A stretch of DNA of 64,000 bases from Bradysia coprophila (Eukaryota > Arthropoda > Insecta > Diptera > Sciaridae), in the NCBI RefSeq assembly GCF_014529535.1, contig NW_023503608.1:9846501-9910500 (forward strand), given 5' to 3'. A program made the position numbers and the translations under genes. The notes under the pieces are model-generated. The model saw only the letters and a program-made list of their open reading frames with translations, had not been told where the DNA came from and did not search any database. Below, piece after piece: positions 37,675 to 48,795 of the stretch. How positions within the stretch are numbered: position 1 is the first letter of the stretch; the number at the start of each line of letters is the position of its first letter.

Positions 37675-40600
37675 CTTGTGTTGCTATCAATCAATCGATG
37701 TTACACTTTTTTCACATAGAAGAATTTTTGGTTGATGGTTGTTATTGTTGTTGGTGCTGCTTGTTGAGATTGAGAATTTCACTTTCTACTTTTATATCAT
37801 TTTTTTGTTGAATAATTTTTAATTAATTTGGAAAACTCAATAGAATGCTTTACCCAAGTAATTAGCTACACCTTATGGGGTCGTGTGACTTCATTTCATT
37901 TTTAATTGAATTAAAACTTTTATTTCACAGTATTCACTATCATCACCATGTAGTTTTGTTATATATATCCACGTTTGTTTCATAAAATATTAGATGAATA
38001 ATTGCACCAGATCTTAAGTGCTTTTCTGCAACAGAAAAAAAATTTTTTTTTTAGAAAAAATTACTTTCATGATCTGTTGTGGAATCTACCAGCCTAATGT
38101 ATTGAATGGATTAGATAAAACTATATGAAATGTATAACAATTCAAATGTTTGGCACACACAGTCATTCATTATTTAAGTATTATACCGACTCTAGTTGCT
38201 TTAATTCAATTTAATTTTTTTTTAAATAAATTATTTCTTTGTAACTCAGCATACATTATGGAGTGTATGAGCCCGTCTATTTATGCTAAATTTTCACATG
38301 TCTCTCGTGTGTGGTATAATGTTCAGTTTTGTTATTTGTTTTTGCTTAGATAAAAGTAAACACTAAAATGGTATTAACTATTAAAGCCAGAGATGATCGT
38401 AACGTGTCTCAACTCATTGTTCAATAGCATACAATAGAAATCCTCAAAATATCGTAGTATATTGTATGCGCCTTGTCTCTGTTTTTAAAAGATGTTTACA
38501 ATTCATTTGTGTAATTCATATAAAATGAATGAAGGTTAATTAATTCACTTGAACTGAAATTGCAATGAGCGAGAATTGAACTTTGATGAATGAGAATTTT
38601 GACTTCGAAACCGACGAAGATTACGCGTTGGATCACTTTTCGTTAGATACTCTTACTTAGACTCGAATGACATTACCCTACATCAAATGGTACAATGAGA
38701 ATAATCTTTGATTGCTATAAAAAGATGACTGTGGATTGCAGGGCCTATTTTACGGAAACATGTTTCTCAAGTTTCTGAAAGTTTCCAAAATGTTTCTTAA
38801 AGTTTCCGAAATGTTTCTTAAAGTTTCTTAAAGTTTCTTAAAGTTTTCTAGAAACTTTGAGAAACTTCAGAAACATTTTCAAAACTTTCAAAAACTTGAG
38901 AAACATGTTTCCGTAAAATAGGCCCTGGTGGATTGGGAATAATATGGAGTCATAATTTTACGTCCACGCATAATTCAATAAAATTTAAAACTTTGTGAAC
39001 ATCGGCATCTCATTTAATCACAAAATGATTTTAAATCAGTGAATTGAAGATCGATTGATCACTGTGTATAAAGGCAACGTTTATTTACTAGAACGGGCGG
39101 TACCTTCATTTAATTTTTTTTTTTTGTTCTTCATCAGTAAATTTGAATACTTTTTAAGCGCCGCCAGTAGCATGATGCATAATATCACAGCACAAAATTT
39201 CATTTCATAATTTCAATGAGTGAGATAAATAAACAATCCAACTAAACGCCTTGTTTATTTACAAAGTTCTAAGTTTCGACATTACAACACAACAAACACA
39301 CACCCGATTGGGTCTGGCATAAGATCTTGACTTGAATTATTGCGAACATTCAACTACTGTTTTCACAGAGCAATCCTATTTGTATTATCGATTTGTATAT
39401 ATTGTACCTGTCTCTAAGTAAAACAAATAATCAAAACTGAAAATAGTTTCGTTTGAATTGCTTTCAACGTTGCCAAACAGTGGTTCGGTAAATTGTTCGA
39501 AAATACTTCATTTTTTCAAATTTGTATATTATATTTCGAGTCATGCAACGTTTAAGGTTTTTCTTGGGTCGTTAAATCACTAATGGTTTGATAACAACAA
39601 AAAATATTATAACTCAACAACACAGAAAAGCTAATTATTTTGCATGCCATTTACATAAAACTATTTCAATCGTTTTCAATGATTTGCTACGTACGGAAAA
39701 TGCTCTGTTTTTTCGTATTTCATGTTAAGAAGGAATTTATCGACAAAGTCAAAGTCAAATTGTGTGACGCAAATGATTTGTTATAAAGTAGTACGTGTCT
39801 GTATAACTTACTTAACACAGAAATATTACGCTCTCATTAAATGGAAAATATTTAGACTTTTCACTATCTATTGTCGAAATAAAACGTTTTCCTATTTTGT
39901 GCAAGTGTTGAACTAGTGTCGAGTTGGTTTATGAGCCTCAAATGTAATTGTTGCTGGGAATCTGCAATATTTTGTTTTTGCAGTTCAATCATTCACTAGA
40001 AGATCGTCTCTGTAGTATCTCATGTCAGCGACCAAAAAACTGCTCTTGTAAAAGGGCCCAACCATTTTAATACTAGTCTGTTCTGCCAAAGATCAATACT
40101 AGTGAATTTGAAATGAAATTTAATCTCTAAAAAGTGGAACCTTTCACTTGTAATATTGAAAATGAGAAACAGAACTTGAAACATGCTGTTCTAATTGAAC
40201 AAAAGAAACTGTTCCACTAAAAGGTAATTCTTGGAAAGATCCTGCAATAATTCTCTAACTTTAGAATCTTCAATCTGTACACACATACGTATGAATATGT
40301 GCAGCATATACCAATGCATGTATGTAATGTTTTTTGTAAAAAAAAAACTTTTCTTTGTTCGTCCCTTTTTCGTCTTCTCCTTGTACTTTTCTTTGTGCAA
40401 CGTTTATTTGCTTTCCGGTATCAACGAGCACTGTACCTATATGCACAAATGCATAGGCGTACACAAAATTCGAGGCAAACATCCTCTTGGACCCTAGCAT
40501 TTTTATCACATCATTGAATCGAAATTCAACTGTTCATCTAAGGTGTCGAGTTCTGTTGAAGTAATAAAGACTGACCCAGCTGTCCTTTTTAAAATGTTCT

Positions 40601-42030
40601 GCAAAGTTTATATCATCGACCTAGCTCAACCACAATTATTCAAATTTAAGGACCAGAACAAACGTTCAAAGCCTAGTCGAACTACAAATTTATACTTCAA
40701 CCCCCATTTTTTCTTATTTCTTGAAACGCCCTTGCTTCCTGCCTATTCCCTCAGAACATTAAGTTGTTTGAATTTAAATTAAAAAAAAAACTTTTTGTTT
40801 GTTGAAAATGTTAAGTGAAATACGATAGTCAACAGTGGCATTGTTTAAAATTCTGTAAAAATGACTAAAAAATTTCCGCTTGATCGCTTCTTCCTTCATG
40901 GGAAAACAAATGCGATTCACAGCTTTGAATTAAAACAAATTAAAAGCGGATATGTTATAATAATTTATTCAACTTACTTGTTACCGCACGTGTAAGAGAA
41001 AGACGATGTTTTTTGAGAATATAACACCAAGCATCAATTACTCCCAAGACAATAATGCGTAAACGATGCACTTAATTCACAACTTATTCAATTGTTCTGA
41101 TTTTCTTTTCAAAATGAAATCACTTATTCTACCCGCGCTGTAGTAGTTCTATTCACTGTCCGATTATATTATTGTTGTTTTCAAAACCGACGTTATTCAG
41201 CGTACTAAAGCAATTAAATTGGCGATACAAATCGATTGCGTTACACAGTTTTCAAAATCACGACTTTTTTTATAAAAACATTTTCTGGTTCTCTATGCCG
41301 GCCGATTTAATTTAAAATTTCACAAACAACAAACTTCACAATGAACAATATTTTCCTCTTGCACAACAAAAGGCAGACCTGCAGGTAATGCACCTTATTT
41401 TATTGTATTCAAAACAAAATTCAACTTTATATTCACCCAAGATCAGAGACCCGCAAACAGAATAACGATAAAGTGAATTTTTTTATAACTTTTTTTTTTA
41501 GATTTGTTGTTGTTCGGTTGTTAAAATGCCGATCGGTACGTATTTACAACGTGCACCTCCTTGACCACGAACAAAATCGCACTGAAGCAGAACCACATTA
41601 CAAGTAATAACAGACACCACATTCGATAGCACATATATTTGCGTGTTCGGTTATACATTAATAATATAAAATGTATACGTAACGTGAATGTATGCACGAC
41701 ATGGAACGAACAACTGAGCGTTAATATTCACCAAAGAAATATTATGTCTGTGTGTAGTGTAGTATAGATGCGAATGTTGTTAGCACTGTGCGTTAGCAGT
41801 GAGTGTTTTAGTTTGAAAAACTGATAAAAATACATTGAAAACTCTTGGATTACTCCTACGAAAGAGATGCTCATTAGTCCAGTTGAATAATCGATAGTAA
41901 TCGATAACGACAACAAAAATAAGTAATAAGCTTTTTAGTAAAAAAATTTACAGGTGCAGACATAGCAGATAGAGGTGATTGATTTCGAATCTCGTACTTC
42001 ATTTTTTTAAACATGAATTTCACTATATAA
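37675..42030. other. Intergenic stretch upstream of the SLC6 gene
   Basis: No gene was recognised in 4.4 kb. It includes the hAT MITE at 38739-38927, a dispersed-repeat copy beginning near 41890 and the left half of another (41965-42030) that is cut by the Harbinger-type element. Overlapping open frames on both strands at 40190-40520 look like composition effects. Confidence 0.5.
38739..38927. mobile_element. 189-bp hAT-type MITE with 8-bp target-site duplication
   Basis: The element starts CAGGGCCTATTTTACGGAAA and ends with the exact reverse complement. It is flanked by the identical octamer GTGGATTG at 38731-38738 and 38928-38935. The interior is a degenerate run of AAAGTTTCTT-type repeats turned into inverted form on the other arm, so the whole folds back. 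CAGGG ends plus an 8-bp duplication are the hAT signature. Confidence 0.9.
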
Positions 42031-43553
42031 GAGCTCGTTCAGGAACGATTTTTTCTTCACTCAGTGAAGATTTGACGATTCGTTTAATGTTACACTAACA
42101 GTTGTCTGACGTTTGCCGTTCAGATACGTTAGTGAAAGTTACGAGTTAATTTTCTGTTTATGTTTACATTCCCACAGAGGGATTCTTTTGAATTTCGACT
42201 GACCGAAATCGGCGCTATTTTTTCTGGGACTTCTTTATATATGCCTAGTTAGGCCTTGGTGCCTAGGCCCCAAAACAAGTCTAAGATTTTTTTGATCTTC
42301 CGAAAAAGTCGAAAAATGGGGTTTCGTAGTCCGGATTTCATTTCCGTAAGGTGGCGAGGATACGAGCGTGTATGGGTTCGTTGGAAAGCTGAGGTCGAGT
42401 ATTCTCGGGGAAAATATTAATTTCAAAAAATTGTATGACAAACGGCCGAATGACTTCCGAAAAATTTCTCAAAATCGATGGAACGTAGGTGAACTTTGAC
42501 GAGGGCTGTGACCTCCACCTCACTAATGCAATTATTTGATTAAATTATTATTTATTATGAATGTGGAGGACCTCAACTTTACAGTGATACTCACTTGCGT
42601 CCTTAACTTGTCTTAACGGACCAACTTACTAGACCGAAAGTGGAGGGGAACGGAACTTATATACAAAATGAAGAGGAAGGAGGTGCCAAAAACAACTGAC
42701 AACAGAACTATTTTGTTTCTTAGAAATTTATTTGACCATGACGAACATCACTCATTCAGAATTCATTCGACGCAATGAAAAGTCAGAAAAAAATATTTTC
42801 GCACAGTCTACAGTGCGCTTTTCTAAGATCGACCATCCAGTTCGACCATTTCTTTGATCATCTGAATTGCATCAGGCGTCTCCTCATATGCCTCGTAATA
42901 GTATTGAATGGTTTCCTGGGCATGATCTTCACTTCCTTCAATGTACCGACACGCTGTCATTGCGTCCTAATAATCTTTCGGATCGATGAGACCGGGCTAA
43001 CTGTACTTACTCCCCGTCTGAAAAAAACCGAGCAACATTTCCAGTGCATGATCCAAATAGTCGACGAGAAGATATCTTGTTCGTATATAATTGCGCGTAT
43101 CCAAGATTTCCCAAATACGCTCCCCTTCCGTTTCGGCAACATGAAACTTGGTGGTTCTGATGTACTCGACAGCAATATACTGTCTGTACTGTGGTTACTT
43201 GCAGCCCCCAGCTCGTACAGGATTACTTTTAGCACAACATCCGTTTATATGTAAATCCGTTCTACGAAAAAGTTCTGTTAGGTCGGTGTCAGATCGATTT
43301 GACATCGGAAAATCTCTGTTCTTGAACTGTCGACGCTGGCATATCGTATCATCAAATGGTCCACAGAAATCGAAATGATTTATATCCGCAGACCACAACA
43401 CATCCATTGTAAATTCACTTCACCGAAGTTTCATGACATTTGGGTAACATTTCACGACCAAAATACATCGTGAGAAATCTAACCTCACAGTTACACCTGT
43501 CATCGTTAACTGAACGAAACTCAGTGAAGAAAAAATCGTTCCTGAACGAGCTC
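42031..43553. mobile_element. PIF/Harbinger-type element, 1,523 bp, 31-bp TIRs, TAA duplication
   Basis: Both ends carry an identical 31-bp inverted repeat beginning GAGCTCGTTCAGGAACGATT (42031-42061 and 43523-43553). TAA flanks each side (42028-42030 and 43554-43556); the paralogous sequence at 58438-58552 has TAA only once, confirming a 3-bp target duplication, the PIF/Harbinger mark. No transposase was recognised, so it is probably non-autonomous. Its only protein-like content is the broken minus-strand frame at 42823-43407. Confidence 0.82.
42823..43407 (-). pseudogene. Broken reading frame inside the Harbinger-type element, unknown protein
   Basis: One minus-strand frame runs from the ATG at 43407 (MDVLWSADINHFDFCGPFDD...) to a final TAG at 42823. 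It is interrupted only by TAA at 43195-43197, TAG at 42997-42999 and TAG at 42967-42969. Sequence on both sides of each stop looks like protein (for example ERIWEILDTRNYIRTRYLLV and QETIQYYYEAYEETPDAIQ), no frameshift is needed, and no intron of realistic size could remove the stops. All three could derive from Gln codons by one C-to-T change. The product resembles no transposase known to me, so it may be a captured host gene or an accessory protein. Confidence 0.6.
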
Positions 43554-43863
43554 TAAAGGACAATATTACCCAGAGCTTGTCATTATTTTTGTCGTCGTTA
43601 TCGATAACAGATGAATTGAAAGATTTTAATTCTACGACGAAGCGACTTTTAGTGATACGTTACGTTCCCAAAAGTAATCTTAGACTTAGATTCTCACACC
43701 GAGATCAGTTTCATCGCTGCAAGGAAAAGACGTAAGAGGATTATTACATATACAGTGGAAAATCGGGATCAGAAAGACATTTTTGGCATATAACACGAGT
43801 TGAGTAAAAATAACAGTTGCCTCAGCCTCATTATTATTACAAATTATTGGTCGCACGCCTTAA

Positions 43864-43950
43864 TCAACGTTATATCAACAGCAAAGACAAAAATAAGTGA
43901 AATTTATGTTGATGAAACTAATTAAGTAAAAGATTTTATCTCGTCTCAAA
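43864..43950 (+). repeat. Dispersed GAAGTA-family repeat copy
   Basis: The sequence AACAGCAAAGACAAAAATAA followed by ATTAAGTAAAAGATTTTATC keeps the family order: a head with GACAAAAATAA and a tail with the AAGTAAAAGATTTT box. It is degenerate. The rest of 43616-44702 holds no gene; a block near 44150-44215 (GAAAAGCTATGTAGTCATAC, then GGTGTCGTTGGAAAGGTA) resembles 3687-3735. Confidence 0.55.
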
Positions 43951-44702
43951 AATACTTCAATCAAGTCAGATTCTTGTAAAATATGTTAAAGCTATAATTA
44001 TGTGAATGGATCTGTTATTTTAAATGGAAGGTTGCTTCGAGGGATTCACTTGAAAACGTACCTATCGAAATTGGAAGGGCGTATTTTTAATTTTTGATAA
44101 AAGGATTTTTCAGTGAATTCGATTCCAGGACCGAAACCTTTTCTTTCTATAGGAAAAGCTATGTAGTCATACAAGGTGTCGTTGGAAAGGTAATTGCAAG
44201 TACTTTCGGGGCAGATGGGGTCTTCTTGGTTTAAAATTCAAATATACTGACATATGAGCAGTTTAAAATAGGGACCTGACTGGCATCAGCCTCAGTTTTC
44301 CAACTACAACAAACATGCATGAGGTGACGCTATGAATGTACCGTGGTGTAAATTTGAGAGTAGGTTCTACGAACACGTAAAAAATGTGATCCAAAAATAT
44401 TTCGAGGATTGAAGACTGCTGACTCACGTTTTCGACATCAAAGAACCGTTTTCCGATTCCGTTTTCTAAAGAATCCTATTTCATAGTAACTTTTTATTGA
44501 TAAGTTAGTTTGTAAATTATTGCGTCAAAAATGTGTCCAATTTCCAAACAACAAGAACGGTAAAATTCATTTTAAATTGATCAGAAATTCAACTAATCAA
44601 ATAAGGACTTGACAAGCCTGGGCCTTGAGATGGAGAAAAATTTCAAATAAAACATAACTTTTATGAAAAACTTTCGTCATTCCGTAATCTGTACTCTCAT
44701 TC

Positions 44703-46212
44703 TTAAGAAAAATCATATTTCCTGTTAAACCGACTCATAACTACATCGTCTGCTGTTGTGGCTAACTCAATAGCATTATTCCTTTCTCGTTGAATATGTA
44801 GTCCATGTAGTGCAGCAAAGTAAATCGTAATTCCCTGCGATATTATTACCAAAACGATAAGAAGGACTAATTGAATAACTACACTGTCACTCACCTGCGT
44901 AATGATCGTAATTGCTGCATACACTAGAATTATGAACAATGTCTCTAGACAATCATTGTAAACTCGAGTGAAGCAGTTGACCTCGTAAAATCTTTCTGGA
45001 TAGCAGTAAGAATCGTAAACGGTGTATTTGTCGTGAGAATAGCAGCTCGTTTGTATCCTCGTGTCGTTTGTCATGGAATCGGGATGATTTAAGCCACAGC
45101 ATTTAAACTTTAAATTAAATATTTTTCGTTTGAAGAAAGCGCAAAATTCTTCATGTAATTGTCGTCTTAAAGAAACGGTTGTCCCCCAATTAGAAGATCA
45201 AATTTTCTACTTACAATCATCTGAACATGAACAATGGCGTAATGGGCAATGCTTGTAACATCGCAGTCGTTTATGGTATCCTGCAGAATATTTCGAATAT
45301 GACGTTCCAGGAACGGATAAAAAGCGGCCGATATGATAATGCCAATAATTTCGATAACAGTCAAAGTTGATAACAGATGTGTATACTACAAAATTTTCGA
45401 AGAGAATTAAAGTCGAAAGCGCCTTTTCACTTCCGTCTCAGTATTTTCTCTTACAAATTTGGTGAGTCTGTAGCTATGTCGAAATGTTACAGCTATTCCG
45501 ATGCAGGCAACGGGCATCAAAATTAATCCGTAAATGTACAAGTAATACGAATATTGACTGTAACTGAAGCCGAACGACAGAAGGAACGATGCACTAAAGA
45601 ACAAATATATATGAGCCAGAACACCTATAATTATTGCGGTCAGCGAAATAGCCTGAAAAAGAATTAGAAATTATCAAAACGGTCGTCAAGCGGCGAAGTT
45701 GTATCCCTATAATTTTTGTAAATAAATTCCGTAAATCTGGAAAATAACAATGTTTGGTAGTTCTAAGAACAACTTAAGCCAGATCAATCATTTCGTTACT
45801 GTTCTGACATGGCAGGCATATCAGTATAATTATCGACTTAATTATGCTGCTTCAACCCAAATATTTACTACAGTAGGAGACAAAATCTTTTACTTCGTTT
45901 GTTGTGACATACAATTTCCATTATAAAAATAGATAAGCAACAGGTCATCGCACAACAATATGATGATAGCCGTCTGCTTTTTACAGCAACGTGATATGAG
46001 ACGTATGATACACAAAATTTCATAATATTCAAATATTTAACCACCCACACACATCCAAAATAAAAAAAATCTTTCTGTTGCCCTTTAGAGAGATGAAAAC
46101 TATAAAATAAAGGAAAACTCACCAAATATAAAATATTTATCAAGAGAAGAAAAATTTTGGTGCAATTCCATTTCCTTACATCTGACGGCAATTGCTGATA
46201 AGAATGCTCCAT
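44703..46212 (-). CDS. Tetraspanin, five exons
   Basis: Four-pass membrane scaffold protein. Exons are 46212-46123, 45652-45455, 45385-45215, 45107-44895 and 44834-44703, all phase 0, about 267 aa, the usual size. TM1 is in exon 1 (KIFLLLINILYL), TM2 and TM3 in exons 2-3, then the large loop with FKCCGLNHPDSM (the CCG signature), further cysteines in TSCYS, DSYCYPERF and VNCFTR, and TM4 in CLETLFIILVYAAITIITQ-GITIYFAALHG. The start ATG (46212) begins MEHSYQQLP. The last intron is exactly 60 nt and has no stop in frame. The promoter side faces GORAB across about 1.3 kb. Subfamily not assigned. Confidence 0.88.
45879..45912 (-). repeat. Dispersed GAAGTA-family repeat fragment inside a tetraspanin intron
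   Basis: Read on the minus strand, the intron between exons 1 and 2 contains ACAAACGAAGTAAAAGATTT followed by TGTCTCC, matching the tail box of the dispersed family. Confidence 0.6.
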
Positions 46213-46482
46213 AACGATTTTCAAACTGTTTTCGTAGGTGCCAATTTCACTTAAATTAATATTGAATTAAATCATTGCGCAGGTGTAATGCACAGGTAAG
46301 TAAAAACAAAACACTGCCTTTAATTCTCCGAATTCAGCTGATAGCTGTCACTTTTCATGTGAGAGAAAACAGTGAGAGCAGGGTGTTATTAAAGTGTTAG
46401 TGTCGGTAACAACAGAAAGTTAATTTTAATTTTTCCAAGTTCAAATTTTATTACAAATGAACCATGCAAAAACCGCTAATCA

Positions 46483-46605
46483 TCTGTTATCGACTGCGAA
46501 CGATGAAAGCTTTACTTCTGTTTACTTTCTCTTTTATATTGAATTTTATGCGTCAACTTATGAAGTAAAAGATTTAATCAAAAGAAGTAAACAGATTTAA
46601 TGATT
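46483..46605 (+). repeat. Dispersed GAAGTA-family repeat, near full-length copy
   Basis: The head ATCATCTGTTATCGACTGCG is followed about 70 bp later by ATGAAGTAAAAGATTTAATC and AAAAGAAGTAAACAGATTTA. Both tail boxes are present. It lies in the shared upstream region of tetraspanin and GORAB. Confidence 0.75.
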
Positions 46606-46693
46606 GGATATAGATGTGGGTATTGCATGATTGTAAATTGATGTAATGTCTAGAATTTATCTCGATTCTAAGACTCTGCGATTCTATCGTTAA

Positions 46694-46895
46694 CACGACA
46701 GAGTAAAGCTAACCAGGCAGGAGCGCTGATTTGACTAGGGACCTGAATAATCTAGTAGCCCTATATTTTTTGCGAACAAAATTTTTCAATTTATGTCAGT
46801 GTTCATTTGAGTTCATTTTCATCCAGTGTATTAGGTCCCTTATTTGACGTTTCGAAAATGAACCGCTCCTGCCTGGTTTATTTTACTCTGCCGTG
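46694..46895. mobile_element. 202-bp MITE with ~30-bp TIRs between tetraspanin and GORAB
   Basis: The left end reads CACGACAGAGTAAAGCTAAC, then CAGGCAGGAGCG; the right end reverse-complemented reads CACGGCAGAGTAAAATAAAC, then CAGGCAGGAGCG. Flanks are ATCGTTAA (46686-46693) and ATCGTAAA (46896-46903), an 8-bp duplication with one difference. It sits in the divergent promoter region. Confidence 0.8.
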
Positions 46896-47541
46896 ATCGT
46901 AAATTATTAAAGAAAATCGGTAAAAAACCCTACACTGGCTCCACTGTGTAGGTTGTGCTCTTGAGACTTGAGATATTCCTGCTTATTTGATTATTGTTAG
47001 GCAAATGATTGGAGGAAATGAAGATGACTAAATTCTCGTTTGGCAGTTTCTTAAAGTTTAAAGACTATTTGGATGTTGGTAAGATGTTTTACCAGAATGC
47101 AACATATGTTTTTATATTGGTCTACCTTTACATAACACCCTGCTGTTATGATATCTACTAAAGTCTTAACATTTTAAAACCTAAAGATTTAGGTGAGTTG
47201 AGATTCCTTACTATCTAGTAGATAGATGTCTCTTAGTATATTATTCAATGATTTCTAGTTTTATTTCGTCTGCAGACTAACAAAAATTGAATCTACATTT
47301 ACCGACCTTTAATATGCGCGCGTTTACAATAGTGCAAGAGAGTGTCGAGTGTGTATAGGAATGCAAACCAATCTTCCAATTTGTTGTTTCGTGTCTGTCG
47401 TGTCAAAGAATCATAAATTTTCTTCTGTTTTGTTTATTGTAAAAATTGTAATTAAATGTTTTTCTTCAAATTCGTTTAAATTCATCAACTTTCGTGTCTG
47501 GGTTCATACTATAATTCAATTTTCCAAATTATTCGAATAAA

Positions 47542-48795
47542 ATGTCCGGCAAATTTCACGGTTTCTCTCAAGACTACATCGAAAAACTGAAATCCAATCC
47601 GAAAACAAATAAAGAGAATAGTGAGATAAAGAGCAACAAGTTTAACAGTACCAAATAACATTTCACCACCAACCCTTCCATTCAAACAGATAAACCAAAC
47701 ATACCCGAAAGGACAAAATCACATCCACCGGCAAAAGTGACAACAATAAAGTCACAACAACAAATGATTGCGAAAACACCGACAACAAATAAACCTGTTG
47801 ATGACGCAGACGAAACTAGCCAGGATTTGTCGAACAATCACCTGCAGGATGCACTACATTTCAAGCCATTACCACCACCGAAATCGGTGTCGATTGACGA
47901 AATTGTGGAATCAGCACAAGAAATTAAGAAGTCGGATGACTCATCCAAAAATGTTGTTGCATTTAAGGGCATTTCACTCAAGGATTATGAAAGCCAACGA
48001 CGCATGGTCGAAGAGCAAAATAAGCAGAAAAAGGAAATTTTATACAGGGCGATTGAGCAACAGTGAGTATCAGGTTATTAATATAACATTAGTCAATTGA
48101 GTATGAGTAAGAGCAAGAAATGTTGAATAGAATAATTGACAAAGTTCGTGTGGCTCTGCACGAATCCTTTTGATAGCATCACTTCAAGACACTGTCTTAT
48201 AATTGACAATTTCTAACAGATTTGAAATTTTGTACATTTGTTTGGTACAACTAAATTTTTCATCAATTTTTAGCTCCGAGCGAACCGCTGCTGAAGCTAA
48301 GAAATTGCAAGAAATCAGAAAAGAATTACAAAAATTGGAATCAGAGCTAGCAGCTGATGTTTCGGTGTTACGAAAGCAAATCGAAGATGCTAGCGTTAAA
48401 TACATGAATGCTGAGTGAGTTAAACATACTTGTACCAAGATTCTATGTTTTCCTATTCATTCATTCGTCTAAGATCAAAGTTTGAATCATTGTGATTGAT
48501 TTCGAATAAAATTTGTCCGTAAGAATAATTCCCATCTTTTGTTTCATATGACAGAAAAAGCTACGAGCAAATCGAGACGGCATTTTTAATCGCCAAGACG
48601 AATTTATTTAAGGCTCGCGAGAAGAAAGAGCTCTTGGCTGAGCACTTGAACATAATCATTTCGAATAACGAGGACAGAAAAGCGAAAAAGTTGTCCGAAC
48701 TGATGGAAAAGGTCGGTTTGACACCGCTTGGTGAAACGGTGACCGCAGCAGTTCCTGATTGTACTGTTGATCAACAAACAATGAATGGAAACTGA
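47542..48795 (+). CDS. Gorab: RAB6-interacting golgin
   Basis: Coiled-coil trans-Golgi protein (GORAB/SCYL1BP1 family) that binds Rab6; in Drosophila the orthologue also acts in centriole duplication. Exons are 47542-47620, 47690-48062, 48274-48414 and 48555-48795, about 277 aa. The N-terminus MSGKFHGFSQDYIEKLK is followed by a polar Lys/Thr/Pro-rich linker, then the conserved block KDYESQRRMVEEQNKQKKEI, the long coiled coil KKLQEIRKELQKLESELAAD with VSVLRKQIEDA, and NNEDRKAKKLSELMEKVGL near the end. The first donor GTGAGA at 47621 is needed to avoid a stop 13 codons later; introns are 69, 211 and 140 nt. The gene is divergent from tetraspanin and convergent with COQ4. Confidence 0.9.

Larger units (their letters stand above)
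41965..43615 (-). repeat. Dispersed repeat copy split by a transposon insertion
   Basis: The left part (41965-42030, ending CACTATATAA) and the right part (43554-43615, AAAGGACAATATTACCCAGA onward) match, in order, the continuous sequence at 58438-58552. The 1,523-bp element at 42031-43553 separates them. Confidence 0.8.

Noticed and set aside
40190-40520. Four overlapping open frames on both strands
   Set aside because: Low-complexity translation (runs of Lys, Phe, Cys), no splice sites in phase and no motif.
42957-43235. Alternative minus-strand open frame without stops in the same place
   Set aside because: It is longer without interruption, but its composition is less protein-like than the frame that is continuous on both sides of it.
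42775-43254. 159-codon plus-strand open frame inside the Harbinger-type element
   Set aside because: It has no family features, while the opposite strand carries the protein-like frame; it is most likely its antisense shadow.
42823-43407. Reading the three stops as readthrough or an altered genetic code
   Set aside because: All other genes here use TAA, TAG and TGA as normal stops, and nothing indicates recoding; decay is simpler.
47648-47689. Alternative GORAB donor at 47648
   Set aside because: It would leave a 42-nt intron with a poor GTACCA donor; the GTGAGA at 47621 fits size and phase better.
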